From Microcebus murinus (lineage: Eukaryota > Chordata > Mammalia > Primates > Cheirogaleidae), in NCBI RefSeq assembly GCF_040939455.1, contig NC_134109.1:33683501-33747500 (forward strand): 64,000 nt of DNA, given 5' to 3'. The position numbers were made by a program, and so were the translations under genes. This document shows, in pieces, positions 1 to 18,487 of the stretch. Positions within the stretch are counted from its first letter, which is position 1. Each line of letters starts with the position of its first letter. The notes beneath the pieces are model-generated. The model was not told the origin of the DNA and did no database searches. It saw only the letters and a program-made list of their open reading frames with translations.

Positions 1-254
1 ATATTGTCATTATCACCTATTAACATTCTCCTATCACCTCAAATTTTTTACTACATTAAAAATATCTAGTCAGTTTTGTGCTTTTGGTTTTTTTCTAGCC
101 CTTCTCTTGGTTCAGTTTATCGCATAGTATAGTGGAAAGATTACTTCAGAAGTCCTACATGGCCCTACAGCATAAACCATCTTTGTACTATATTCAGTCT
201 GAGTCAAATCTACATTAGACTTTTTTGTTCTGTTTAATCTAGAATCTGAACCTA
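1..254. other. unassigned AT-rich sequence
   Basis: No coding exon or repeat family was recognised. It lies downstream (minus-strand sense) of the known GARIN2 exons, so the missing terminal exon could be to the left. Confidence 0.3.
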
Positions 255-325
255 CCTTCCTCCTTCCCTCCCTTCCTTCTTGCCTCCCTTTCTCGCTTCC
301 TTTTTTCTTTCCTTCCTTCCTCCCT
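255..325. repeat. degenerate (TTCC/TCC)n pyrimidine simple repeat
   Basis: A nearly pure C/T stretch on the plus strand with CTTCCTCC and TTCCTTCC units, directly before a poly(T)-led Alu. Confidence 0.8.
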
Positions 326-342
326 ATATTTAATCTGTATAT

Positions 343-512
343 TCTTTTTTTTTTTTTTTTTTTTTTTGAGACAGAGTCTCACTGTGTTGTCTGGGCTAGA
401 ATGCCGTGGCATCAGCCTAGCTCACAGCAACCTCATACTCTTGGGCTCAAGTGATTCTCCTGCCTCAGCTTCCCAGAGTGCTAGGATTACAGGTGTGAGC
501 CACTGCGCCCAG
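343..512 (-). mobile_element. Alu, shortened (monomer-length)
   Basis: Poly(T) followed by GAGACAGAGTCTCAC and ending GTGAGCCACTGCGCCCAGCC. At about 170 bp it lacks the internal linker and second arm, so it is a deleted copy or a free monomer. Confidence 0.85.
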
Positions 513-526
513 CCCTATATATTCCT

Positions 527-870
<344 letters not shown>

Positions 871-925
871 TTCTGTTTTAAAAACCAATTATTAATGCCC
901 CGTTCCTGACATTGTGAGCTTTTTA

Positions 926-1280
926 TTTTTTATTTTGTTTTTATTTTTAATTTTTTTTTTTTTTTTTTGAGACAGAGTCTTGCTCTGTTGCCCAGGCTAG
1001 AGTGAGTGTCATGGCATCAGCCTAGCTCACAGCAACCTCAAACTCCTAGGGTCAAGCGATCCTACTGCCTCAGCCTCCCGAGTAGCTGGTACTACAGGCA
1101 TGCGCCACCATGCCCTGCTAATTTTTTCTATATATATTAGTTGGCCAATTAATTTCTTTCTATTTATAGTAGAGACGGGGGTCTCGCTCTTGCTCAGGCT
1201 GGTTCCTGAGCTCGAGCAATCCGCCCGCCTCGGCCTCCCAGAGTGCTAGGATTACAGGCGTGAGCCACCGTGCCCGGCCT
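926..1280 (-). mobile_element. Alu, lemur-type dimer with TSD
   Basis: A reverse-oriented dimer with a T-rich tail from about 926, flanked by a perfect 16-bp TSD cattgtgagcttttta (910-925 and 1281-1296). Together with the two Alus to the left it forms a head-to-tail Alu cluster. Confidence 0.93.
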
Positions 1281-1296
1281 CATTGTGAGCTTTTTA

Positions 1297-1445
1297 ATAT
1301 CAGCTATTTAATCCCTACAACAGCTACACATGGGAGGTATTTATTCCCACTTTACAAATGAGGAAACAGAGTAGAAGAGGTTAAGTAACTTGCCCAACAT
1401 CATAGAGCTAATAAAAGAGAGAAGCCAGGATTCAAACCCAGGGAT
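1297..1445 (+). repeat. MIR
   Basis: Recognised from the MIR core order: ACAAATGAGGAAACAGAG, GGTTAAGTAACTTGCCCAA and GGATTCAAACCCAGG. It has diverged from consensus. Confidence 0.8.
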
Positions 1446-2259
1446 GTGACTACAAAGCTCATTCTCTAGCTGCTGTGTTAAACTGTCTCCCAATTAATGT
1501 ATCCTAACATCAGTTTAGTTTTTAAATTACATATGTAATCAATTATATAATAAAAGTTTAATACAGACATTTATCCATATGTGCACCAGTTATCAATTCC
1601 TTTAATCACCAACTATGCCCAAACTGTGATTTCTTCCCAGACTGTAGAAGTAAAAAACCATTGTATTTACATTTTTTGAAATTTTGTTTTTCTAGTTTAT
1701 AATTCCTTATTAGTCATTCAGCCCTTTTCATTGAAATCCTGCCTGTTGCTTTTCCTAATTGAGATCTGCTGTTTCACTAAATTAATATATTGTTTCCTGG
1801 TTTAGCCATTCTCTCACCAGTGGTTATTTGAATTACTTACACATCTTAACTATGAAACATTATGTTCAGATGAGTTATTTTCCCCTTTGAATTATTTCTT
1901 TGACATGTGTTCCTATAAATCAAGGAGTATCATTATTTGTGCTGTGAATTGCCAACCATTTACAGTGACACCATGAGCGTTACTGACACCCAATGAAAAG
2001 CCAACTGGTAATTACTTAACTTGCAGTTTTTTAATTATTAGTGAGGTTGATCCTTCTTTAAGTATTTGTCTTCTGGAGTAAATTTTCTATTTATGTCCTT
2101 AAACCATCTGTTAATTGCAGCCTTTATGAATTTCCATCCGCTACATATATATAAAGGTTATTTATTATTCTTTCTTTCCCAGTCTGTTGTTATACATTTG
2201 TGTATGTGTTTATTTATTTAAAATGATTTATTTGGCAGATATTTGTAATTGTTATGCAA

Positions 2260-2575
2260 TCAATCAACTTGGAACTGGATTCCCCCAGAGCTACATACTT
2301 CCTCAGGTTTCTGCTCAAATGTTCCTTTCTTAGAGAACCCACCTGTATAAAATATCCCTCCGCTCTCCTCAAATCACTCTCTATATTCTATTTTTGTTTT
2401 GAATTTTCATCACAGTACATTTCAGCTGGCATAATTTGTTTTATTTGTTCATTGTCTATCTCCCTGACTAGAATAAACACTTTATGAGATAGGGATTTGA
2501 TTATTTTCACTGCTGTGTCCCCAGTGCCTAGTGCATAGGAGGTGCTCAGTAAATATTGAGTCGATGAATCAAACT
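2260..2575 (+). repeat. L2 3' end
   Basis: Carries the L2 3'-terminal phrases: agaacccacctgtataaaat, tttatgagatagggatt, cccagtgcctagtgcatagg and gtgctcagtaaatattgag. Confidence 0.75.
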
Positions 2576-4578
<2,003 letters not shown>

Positions 4579-5225
4579 TTATGGAGCAGCATCTAATACA
4601 GTAATTATTTCATACATATTTACTGACTGCCCACACGAACACCGGCACAGTCACGAGGGTGTGAAGCTTGGTGCTGCACAGAGACTGGGAAGAGCCCAGG
4701 GAGGTGTTGGAGGCAGGAGCGTGGGAGCTGAGGGCCTGCTCCACTGTTGCCTGACACAACACATGTGCAGCAGTGTCACCTCACACAAGACAATTAGCAC
4801 TTAATTACAGTACTTCTCTGTGAACTGTCAAGGCAAGGTTTTCCAGAAATGCCTTGCCACCTACTCCCCAATCTGAGGTTGTTCTTAATTAAGAGCATCT
4901 AATAGGTGACAGGGGTTGGGTGTTCATACTAGTACAAAAGAGTTCATTTTTCAAAGAACTTAGAACCTGTACCTATAGCTTAATACCCTAAAATCTTCTT
5001 CTAATTTCCTGGTTAATGTGCCACCTCTCCTAGTCACTCTCTGACCACCTCAGAATCTCTCACTCTGGCCTCAGAGCAATCTGTTAGCAAGCTCTATAGC
5101 CTGTATCTCTAATACCTTTCATGTCTGCACCTTCATCTTCTAGCTGCCTCTACTTAGTCCGTTATTTCGCTTACATTTTCTTGAAAATAATGCAGTAATC
5201 TTCTTCCTTAAAGATAAAACTTCAT

Positions 5226-5557
5226 GGCCAGGCGCGGTGGCTCACGCCTGTAATCCTAGCACTCTGGGAGGCCAAGGAGGGCGGATCGCTCAAGATCAGG
5301 AGTTTGAGACCAGCCTAAGCAAGAGCGAGACCCCTTCTCTACTAACAATAGAAAGAAATTAATTGGCCAATTAAAAATATATAGAAAAAAAATTAGCCGG
5401 GCATGGTGGCACATGCCTGTAGTCCCATCCCAGCTACTTGGGAGGCTGAGGCAGAAGGATTGCTTGAGCCCAGGAGTTTGAGGTTGCTATGAGCAAGGCT
5501 GATGCCATGGCACTCTAGCCTGGGCAACAAGTAAGACTCTGTCTTTAGAAAAAAAAG
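5226..5557 (+). mobile_element. Alu, lemur-type dimer with TSD
   Basis: Starts GGCCAGGCGCGGTGG, contains the ATTAATTGGCCAATTAAAAA segment and ends in poly(A). A perfect 13-bp TSD gataaaacttcat lies at 5213-5225 and 5558-5570. It lies in the intron between GARIN2 exons 3 and 4. Confidence 0.95.
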
Positions 5558-5570
5558 GATAAAACTTCAT

Positions 5571-6780
5571 TTTTTTTCTAGCAATAAAAGTCATACATAT
5601 TTATTGTACAACATGTGGAAGATCCTAAAAGGAATAAAGTGAGAGGTCGAAACTTATTGCATACATGATGCCACTGCCCAGAAACAACTACTCCTATGGC
5701 ACATTTCATTCTAAGCTTTTTATCTATTTATTTTGTACATGTCTGCTTTGAGATCATATTGAAGTTCTGTCTCCTACCTTTTTCACTTAGCATGTTATTA
5801 TAAGATTTTTTTTCCTGTCATTAAGAATAATGTAAAACTACAAGTTTTCCTAATTAAAAATTAGTTATCTTGGTTGTAGGAAGCAGAGAATTTAGAAAAG
5901 TATACATAAGACACAAATTGTCTATAATCCTATAATCTAGAGATAAACTGCTGTTTACAACATGGATTTTTTCTTTTAGTGAATGTAAATGTATTTTTAT
6001 ATAATAGAGATTGTACTTTTCATTTTTCTCTCAATGTTCTATTGTGAACATTTTATAAGCCAAGAAATGTTCTTCAACAATTTTAATAGCTGTAGAGTAG
6101 TAATTAATTTAATAAATATTTGCTGAGTGCCTATGAACTTGCAAGATACTATGGTAGCCTCTGAACAAGATAAATGTGACACCTGCCCTTCATGAATTTA
6201 AATTCATCTAGCCATTTTTCTATGGTGGATGTTTAGGTTTCTTCTATGCTTTTATTATTTCATTATTAGAAACATGGCATAAATATGGTATGGATAACAT
6301 CTTTGTAGCTAAATCATCCTTCCTATTTGTGATTAATTCCTTAGGATAGATTCCTAGAAGAGGAATCACTGATTCAAAGGGTATAAACATTTTTAAGGTC
6401 CTTGACTTCTATTCATTTCAAGAAAAAATGTACTAATTCTTATCCCTACCACAAATTCCTATGAATTCCTAGTTGACAACACTTTTACTGACAGTTTTTA
6501 TTCTTCTAATTGACAGTTACATGGGTTAAATTTTTTTCTAAGTTTTCATTTCTTTGATTATTAACAAGGTTAAACTTTTTCTCCTATATTTGTAAGCAGT
6601 TTCTCCTGTGAAATGTCTATCCTTGCCCTTTGCCATCTCTCTATTGTGGACCCAGTGGAGGTTTTTCAGCAGTAGTCCTCAAACAGATCTCTTTACAGAT
6701 TACTCAGAGCAGGTTCCATAGCATTGTGATAATCAATGTCAGCTGACTGAGAATCGTAATCTGGGTTACCACTCTAGTTC
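5571..6780. other. GARIN2 intron, old repeat debris
   Basis: AT-rich intron. A diverged MIR/L2-like passage (AATAAATATTTGCTGAGTGC, about 6108-6200) is visible. The rest resembles old L1M debris but is not assigned. Confidence 0.4.
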
Positions 6781-6797
6781 TGGATTATTAAAATTTA

Positions 6798-10966
<4,169 letters not shown>

Positions 10967-11044
10967 TCAGGAAATTGAGGCAATGGAGATACAATTAATG
11001 GATACAGAGAGAATATAATGTCATAATTAAATTGCTATATTTAT

Positions 11045-11170
11045 TCACTAATTCAGCACATTCTATCAGTATTTGTGATATGCCTGGCACTGTGCCAAGC
11101 ACTTGTAGCTACAGCTAAATGAGACTAATAAGATCCTTGCACCCATGCAGCTTACACTCTATGCAGAGAC
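11045..11170 (+). repeat. ancient interspersed repeat (L2/MIR3-like)
   Basis: Contains the widespread mammalian phrases GATATGCCTGGCACTGTGCC and CATGCAGCTTACACTCTATG. The exact family was not determined. Confidence 0.5.
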
Positions 11171-11341
11171 AGGCTAGTCAAGTCAGGGAAAAGGAAAGTT
11201 GATGATAAGGACTATATAAAGACTATAAAACAGATACATGTAATAAAAGTGACTGGGGTGTGGGACTAGCAACACTCATTAGGGTGTTAGGAAAGGCCTC
11301 TCTAGGAGGTCTCTCACTATATGCCTTCCACAAACCAATCT

Positions 11342-11716
<375 letters not shown>

Positions 11717-11999
11717 TAAGTAGGATATCAAAACTATACTAAACTGAGAATACTTCTTCTAGGCTATTCACCCACAAGAGATTCTTAGCTCTTGGTTGGG
11801 AGGTATGTAATCAATGATATTAATAGTTTATCCCCTCCTGTCTCATTCTGGCTCTCTGTAGAAACTGTTTCAATAGAAAACATTGACTCTACATCATTGG
11901 ATTGTACCTTTCATCTACCAGAAATGAAAATGCAAGAGGGGAACAAGGCCTCAGGAATGTAGTTCTGTTCATAGATTCAAAAGATCACCCTTCCCACTT

Positions 12000-13155
12000 G
12001 AATATATTTCTCCAAAGATGATATACAAATGGCCAACAGGCATACGAAAGGATGCTCTGGCTTGGTGTGGTGGCTCACACTTGTAATCCTAGCACTCTGG
12101 GAGGCCGAGAAGGGGGGATCGTTTGAGCTCGGGAGTTTGGGACCAGCCTGAGCAAGAGTGAGATGCTGTCTCTACTAAAAAAAAAATAGAAATCAGCTGG
12201 ACAACTAAAAAAAAAAATTTAAAAATATATATATATATATAAATTTAGCCAGGCATGGTGGTGCATGCCTGTAGTCCCAGCTACTCGGGAGGCTGAGGTA
12301 GTAGGATCACTTGAACCCAGGAGTTTGAGGTTGCTGTGAGCTAGGCTGACACTATAGCACTTTAGCCTGGGCAACAGAGTGAGACTCTGTCTCAAAAAAA
12401 AAAGAAAGGATGCTCTACATCACTAATCATTAAGGAAATGAACATCAAAACTACAATAAGATACCACCTCACGCTCGATAGGATGGCTACTGTCAAAACA
12501 GAAAACAACTGGTGTTGGTGAGGATGTGAAAAAATTTGAACCCTTGTGCACTGTTGGTGGGAATGTAAAATGGTACAGTTCTATGGAAAACAGTATGTGG
12601 TTTCTCAAAAAATTAAACATAGAATCACCATATAATCTAGCAATTTCACTTTTGGTTATATACCCAGAAGAATCTAAGGTAGAGTCTTAAACATGTACAT
12701 TCATGTTCATAGCAACAATATTCACAATAACTGAAATGTGGAACCAACCTAAGTGTCCATCGACAGATGAATGGATAGACAAAATGTGATATATACATAC
12801 AAGGGACTATTTAGCCTTAAAAAGGAAGGAAATTCTGATGTGTACTACAACATGGATGAAACTTGAGGACATTTTGCTAAGTGAAATAAGCCAGTCATAA
12901 AATGATAAATACTTATGATTCCACTTACATGAGGTACCCAGTATAGTCAAGTTCAAAGAGACACAAAGTAGAATGGTATCTGCCAGGGGCTGAGGGGAAG
13001 GGCAATTGGGGGGTTACTGTTAATGGGAACACAGTTTCAGTTTTTCAAGATAAAACGAGTTAGGGAGATGGATGGTGTTGATAGTTGCAACAACATTATA
13101 AAAATCGTTAAGATGGTAAATTTTATATTTTACCACAATGAAAATAAGTGGGGAA
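12000..13155 (+). mobile_element. old L1 (L1M) 3' fragment, split by an Alu
   Basis: Shows L1 ORF2-to-3'UTR phrases in plus orientation: CTGTTGGTGGGAATGTAAAA, ACCCAGAAGAATC, AAGTGTCCATCGACAGATGA and AAGTGAAATAAGCCAGTCA. It has multiple stops and is inactive. The Alu at 12059-12403 inserted into it later. Confidence 0.85.
12059..12403 (+). mobile_element. Alu inside L1M, with TSD
   Basis: A plus-oriented dimer with a 13-bp TSD gaaaggatgctct (12046-12058, 12404-12416). An (AT)n stretch has expanded in the middle linker near 12225-12240. Confidence 0.93.
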
Positions 13156-13229
13156 AAAAGATTTCCCTCCCGTTTTCATAAAGCCCATACCAGTTAAAGG
13201 AAGGATACTTAACTGGCAAGCAGTAGATG

Positions 13230-13230
<1 letters not shown>

Positions 13231-13261
<31 letters not shown>

Positions 13262-13264
13262 ATA
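13231..13264. repeat. (TG)n microsatellite
   Basis: About 14 uninterrupted TG units followed by TATAT. Confidence 0.95.
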
Positions 13265-13550
13265 TTTCCACCTCAGCTCTTCCTCAGAGACTCCTTTTTC
13301 CGTAGCCTAAGCCAAAGTTAAGTAGTGAGCATGTCTCATTGCGGTTGCAGCCAGGGCCGTGGGATGAAGAGACCACTGCTGCCTGACACAAGTGCATTGT
13401 TTTGGGCACAGCAAGCTGTGGAATCTCAATTCTGAGCACACACTTTCTGCTGGTAGCAACTCAGTGCCTCCTTTTAATCATCTTACATGTGTACATAGGG
13501 AAGATAAAATGAGTCAAGAATGTCAAGAGGGTAAAGAAAGTGAAATACAG

Positions 13551-13885
13551 GCCGGGCGCTGTGGCTCACGCCTGTAATCCTAGCTCTTGGGAGGCCGAGG
13601 CGGGCGGATTGCTCAAGGTCAGGAGTTCAAAACCAGCCTGAGCAAGAGCGAGACCCCGTCTCTACTATAAATAGAAAGAAATTAATTGGCCAACTGATAT
13701 ATATATAAAAAATTAGCCGGGCATGGTGGCACATGCCTGTAGTCCCAGCTACGTGGGAGGCTGAGGCAGGAGGATTGCTTGAGCCCAGGAGTTTGAGGTT
13801 GCTATGAGCTAGGCTGACGCCACGGCACTCACTCTAGCCTGGATAACAAAGCGAGACTCTGTCTCAAAAAAAAAAAAAAAAAAAA
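13551..13885 (+). mobile_element. Alu, young-looking lemur-type with long TSD
   Basis: Starts GCCGGGCGCTGTGG, contains AATTAATTGGCCAACTGATA, has a clean poly(A) of more than 20, and an 18-bp perfect TSD aaagaaagtgaaatacag (13533-13550, 13886-13903). Confidence 0.95.
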
Positions 13886-14024
13886 AAAGAAAGTGAAATA
13901 CAGTCCATAGAAGCTAAAATATAAAAAAGAATGAGACAAAAGAGCATTCAGAAAAAAAAAAAAAGAGATAAAACAACCACCACCTACAACAGAGAGGAAG
14001 GGAAATAATAATCAAAATTTACTT

Positions 14025-14190
14025 TGTGGCAGGAAATAAAGGCTTCATGTGCACTATCTCAGTCAATTCTGATAACGCCATGAAGTAGCACTATTAAGCT
14101 ACTCATTTTATAGCCCCTGCAACTGAGGCTAAGGAAGAGAAAGTAACTTACCCAATATTGCACAGTCTGTAAGGCCCCAAGCCAGGCTTC
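14025..14190 (+). repeat. MIR
   Basis: MIR-like progression: CTATCTCAGTCAATTCTGAT, then CAACTGAGGCTAAGGAAGAG, then AAGTAACTTACCCAATATTG. Confidence 0.75.
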
Positions 14191-14712
14191 AGACACTCAC
14201 AGCCTGACTAGCGGAGCTCATGCTGTTGCCCAGTGTCCTACCCTGCCTAGGGAATGGGTGCGAGAGTGGCCAGAGTGAGAGGGGTCAGGGTCATGATGTT
14301 GGGAAAGAAGAGAAAGAGCAGGGGCAGTGACAGAATAGTCCTCCTCCTCCCTCCTTCTTGAACAATTTAGTCCTAATGCATTAGGTGGGACAGACAGAGG
14401 CAAGAAACTGTACTGGAGAAGTGAGAAGCCACAGCTCAGAACCTAAGGGGACAGAATAGTCATGAGTCCTTGCACACATGTCCCTCTCAGCTGAGACCCT
14501 CTTGTCGGTTCATACGCCTCCTCTTAAAGTCTAGACAAATTCATCATTATAGGCAGCATCTTTGGCATACTGAGTCTCCAGGAGAGAGGAAGAGAAGAAA
14601 GCTTAGAAAGTGAAGGGAATAGAAGAGAAAGATAGAGAGGGAGGAAAGGGCAGGAGAGGTTGTGGTCACATGGTTTGACCCGGTCTCATCCCCATGAACC
14701 ATTTAATCTTAC

Positions 14713-14799
14713 CTCAACACAGGCTGAGCCACAGTCCTCTCTTGGAGATGAAGTTTTCAACTCACTTCAGCTTGGGCTTCCTCCTTTTCATGATGAAGT
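14713..14799 (-). other. candidate GARIN2 5' non-coding exon
   Basis: On the minus strand, a pyrimidine-rich stretch ending cacaaaag (just above 14799) could be an acceptor. GTGTTGAG|gtaaga at 14713 is a strong donor. The 87-base segment contains a short upstream ORF (ATG, nine codons, TGA). It lies 3.8 kb upstream of the GARIN2 ATG in the right orientation. This is splice-signal evidence only. Confidence 0.3.
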
Positions 14800-14870
14800 C
14801 TTTTGTGAGAGAAACAAATAGAAAATAAAAGGTATACAAAAGAAGCTGATTTCAATTCTAATCCTTACTC

Positions 14871-15303
14871 TTATTTCAAATGCGGGGTCCATGCCTTACA
14901 AAGAGTTCTTCTAGCTATACTAAGTGGGTGAAGCACAGTCAGGAGTGCTGTCCACATTTGAGCTGAGCTGTTGTTGATGAACCTCTTCATGTCTTTTGGT
15001 GCGTGGAACCAGAGAGCCATGAGTCCACAGCTCATAATCGGCTTGAAACTGCAAATGGTGAAATGCTGTGTTCCAATGGCCAACAATCATATTTGATAAT
15101 GTGTCAAAGGAAGTAATATAGGCTATACTACCCAGGTTGCACTTAATTGTCAAATAAAATGTGTTCCTTATGGTTACCCGAAAACCTTTTGTTGATATCC
15201 AGTAAGATTAAGAAGTTGCAGTACAAAACTTGTGGAATGATATCAGAGGTTTGGGAGAAGATCCCAGAGACTAGACCTGAGTCCTTTAAGAAAAACACAA
15301 AGG
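14871..15303 (-). other. anonymous protein-like segment, unassigned
   Basis: Two minus-strand frames open in succession (15143-15325, then 14920-15153), with a compositionally ordinary peptide containing NLGSIAYITSFDTLSNMIVG. There is no ATG-led long ORF, no poly(A) tail and no TSD. It could be a decayed processed pseudogene, an old transposon piece, or chance. Not annotated as coding. Confidence 0.25.
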
Positions 15304-15304
15304 C

Positions 15305-15618
15305 TGGCCAGGCATGGTGACTCATGCCTGTAATCCTAGCATTCTGGGAGGCTGAGGTAGGAAGATTGCCTGAGCTCAGGAGTTTGAGACCAGCCTGAGC
15401 AAGAGTGAGACCCAGTCTTTACAAAAAACAAAAAAATTAGCTGGGCATGGTGGTGCACACTTGTAGTCCCAGCTACTCAGGAGGCTGAGGCGGGAGGATC
15501 ACTTGAGCCTAGAAGTTGGAGGTTGCAGTGAGCTATGATGATGCCACTGCACCGTACCAAGGGTGACAGAGCAAGACTCTGTCTCAAAAAAAAAAAAAAA
15601 AGAAAAAAGAAAAAAGAA
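15305..15618 (+). mobile_element. Alu, older dimer
   Basis: From GGCCAGGCATGGTGACTC to an impure A-rich tail (AAAAAAGAAAAAAGAAA). The middle lacks the AT-rich lemur segment. Confidence 0.88.
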
Positions 15619-16403
15619 ATGCAGAGGATGACAGCACAGAGGGCAACAGATAGATATTGTGTGGGAAAATTCTAAGTAATAAGAAAGCATTATGCTATAT
15701 AATTAGCAGCATTTCTTTTTAGTGGCATATAAAATGATATATGTTATAAGTGATAGATCTTAGATTAGATGCAGCATTCAACTCTTGTTCATCCAGAGGT
15801 AGGTGAAAGAGTGCACGTTAAAAAAAAATCACTCGGAGAAAATGAAAACATCCACGTATCAGAGGGTATGTCTACTGTTTACAAATACTTGCTAATTAGT
15901 AGATGCCACCTGGCCTCTGGGACGAGGGAATACCCTTTCCCAGTGCAGCCATTTATGCAACCTCCAGAATCTGTTGGATTAGAAAACCGTCCCTCCAGAG
16001 AGCAATCAGCAGATGATTTCTAAGGGGAGCAGGTGTGGGGTGGATTCAGGGCACAGAGAGGATGGGAAGGAATTCAGGGGGATATGCAGCTGTGACTGCA
16101 TTGGCCCACTTGTCCCTTTTGAACACGGGTGAGGTTAGCTAAGGAGCAGAAAATTTAATGGGCTCTTTTATCTTCTTTGATGTGATTTTTTTTTTGTTTA
16201 TCAACATTTGTTCTGGAGTGATTTTGACACTTTTGGATTATGTGTATAGATAGTAAATGTGTGGTGAATTTTGACTAGATCTGTATAACTGTGATTTGAG
16301 ATTATCTGTATACTATACTTCCCTCAACCTCTCCAATTATCCTAGTTAATTGAGACTGCATTTTTCTTAAAGCAGATGAATAGTTCTATGAAACCAATTT
16401 TGG

Positions 16404-16426
16404 CCACACACACATACACACACACA
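16404..16426. repeat. short (CA)n tract
   Basis: About ten CA units with a single TA interruption. Confidence 0.8.
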
Positions 16427-16577
16427 ACTCCACATACTTTGCCAGTGGTCCAAAATTCAATCATTAAATTAGCCATTAAATTAACAATTTACTAGGTTCA
16501 CTCTTAATACTGGGAGACAGTAGTAAAGTTTCAGTATATGTCCTCCTATTTTTTACAAATATATTTTTCACTTAATT

Positions 16578-16879
16578 TCTTTTTTTTTTTTTTGAGGCAG
16601 TCTTACTCTGTCACCTTGGCTAGAGGGCAGTGGCATCATCATAGCTCACTGCAACCTCAAACTCCTGGGCTCCAGTGATCCTCCTGCCTCAGCCTCCTGA
16701 GTAGCTGGGACCATAGGTGTGCACCCCCCTACCCAGCTAACTTTTTTCTATAATATTTTTAGTAGAGATGGGGTCTTGCTTTTGCCTAGGCTGGTCTTGA
16801 ACTCCTGAGCTCAAGTGATCCTTCCACCTCAGACTCCCAGAGTGCTAGGATTACAGGTATAAGCCACCGTACTCAGCCA
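16578..16879 (-). mobile_element. Alu, older dimer
   Basis: Poly(T), GAGGCAGTCTTACTCTGTCA, middle GTAGAGATGGGGTCTTGC, end GCCACCGTACTCAGCC. Confidence 0.87.
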
Positions 16880-18164
16880 CTTATATAATATATGTTAATA
16901 TTTCCCCATAACATTAAATATTTTAAAAAATAGTTAATCAATCATGGTGTGGAGCTATTTGGAACATCATAATCTTATGTAAGATCTGCCAAAATTAATT
17001 GTTCCCAATGGTTAAACTGATGATTGAGAAATGATTTTCTTTTAAAAAGAAGCAGATGGATTTGGGGTTCTCACTCTGATAAGTTCCTTGAATCTGCTGT
17101 GCCTTCTTGGTGGGGAGCATAGAAGAGCAGCCCAACAACCAGCTCAGCCTCCACCCTCTTATCCAATGAACAACCTTACTGAGATATTGTTACTAATTTG
17201 GTGATGCAAAATAACTAATATGTGTGGGCTGGAATGTTACAGATAGTTTCGTTTTCCTAATAATTTTATCCATAGATCAGTTTTTAAAACAGCTTTAATG
17301 AGATATAATTTACATACCGTCAAGTTCATGCATTTAAACGGTACAATTCAATGATCATTAGAGAGTCATGCAATCATTGCCAGACTCTAACTTTAGAACA
17401 TTTCACCATTATCCATGAATACATTTTTAATAAGGCTAAATGAAAAACATGAATAGTGCTTCTACGTCTATCTTGCATCATCCTGTGACCATCACATTTC
17501 AGAGGGAACGATATGACCACAGCCTTGATGATGAGAAGTCAGAGCAGAGAGATGTTGCAAGTAAAATTTTCAAGAATGTTATTCTTATTAATAAGCTGTA
17601 CATTAGTAGATTCTATGTGAACAATAAAACAAAATTGGTTTATGTAAATTCTTTATGAAATTTCATACTATCTTACTTATTAATATTACATGTACAGTTG
17701 AGGCCTATAATATAGAACTCATAAATAAAAAGTAAATTTTAGTATTAAAAAGAGATTAATCATATTAAAAGGCTTATTAATGTATATAGAATATAATTAC
17801 AATAAATACATGTTGAGTGAATATGTGAATTAAAGCAGAAAAGGAAAGCAGACTTGCTGTTGGACATTGTGGAAACACATTTCACAGATGCAGGGAATTT
17901 TTGTTATAATTTGTTCTACCAGGATGGTGTATTAATTTTGACAATGATAGTTTATATTTTTCCAATAATTTAAGCCTTTTGCTAGATCCACTCAATGTCT
18001 TACACATCTAGTTAAGCAAGCAAGATGCAGAGCAATATTGTAAGACTTCACTGTGCTGCAGAGCAAGGATGAAACGTGGACTCAAATGGCATTTGAGACG
18101 GTCCCTAACTTAGCCTATCACTAGCAGATCCCTTAGAGTCTTTATTATTTCTTTTAACTAGTGC
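16880..18164. other. intergenic AT-rich DNA with an L1M fragment
   Basis: 17275-17410 carries the old-L1 3' phrase TTAATGAGATATAATTTACA followed by GTACAATTCAATGATC. The rest is unassigned. Confidence 0.5.
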
Positions 18165-18487
18165 TTTCTCTCTTTCTCTCTCTCTTTTCTGAAACAGAGT
18201 CTCGCTCTATCACCCAAGCTAGAGTGCAATGGCGTCAGCCTAGCTCATAGCAACCTCAAACTCCTGGGCTCAAGCAATCCTCCTTCCTCAGCATTCTGAG
18301 TAGCTGGGACTACAGATGTGCACCACCATGCCTAGCTAATTTTCTATTTTTACTTGCCAGCTAATTTTTTTCTATTTTTAGTAGAGACAGGATCTCGTTC
18401 TTGCTCAGACTAGTCTTGAACTCCTGAGCTTAAGTGATCATTCTGCCTCAGCCTCCCAGAGTGCCAGTGAGCCACCATGCTCCACCT
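18165..18487 (-). mobile_element. Alu with a (CT)n lead
   Basis: The poly(T) lead has mutated into CTCTCTTTCTCTCTCTC. The dimer body runs from GAAACAGAGTCTCGCTC to CCACCATGCTCCACC, and part of the linker (CTAATTTTTTTCTATTTTTA) is duplicated. Confidence 0.87.
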
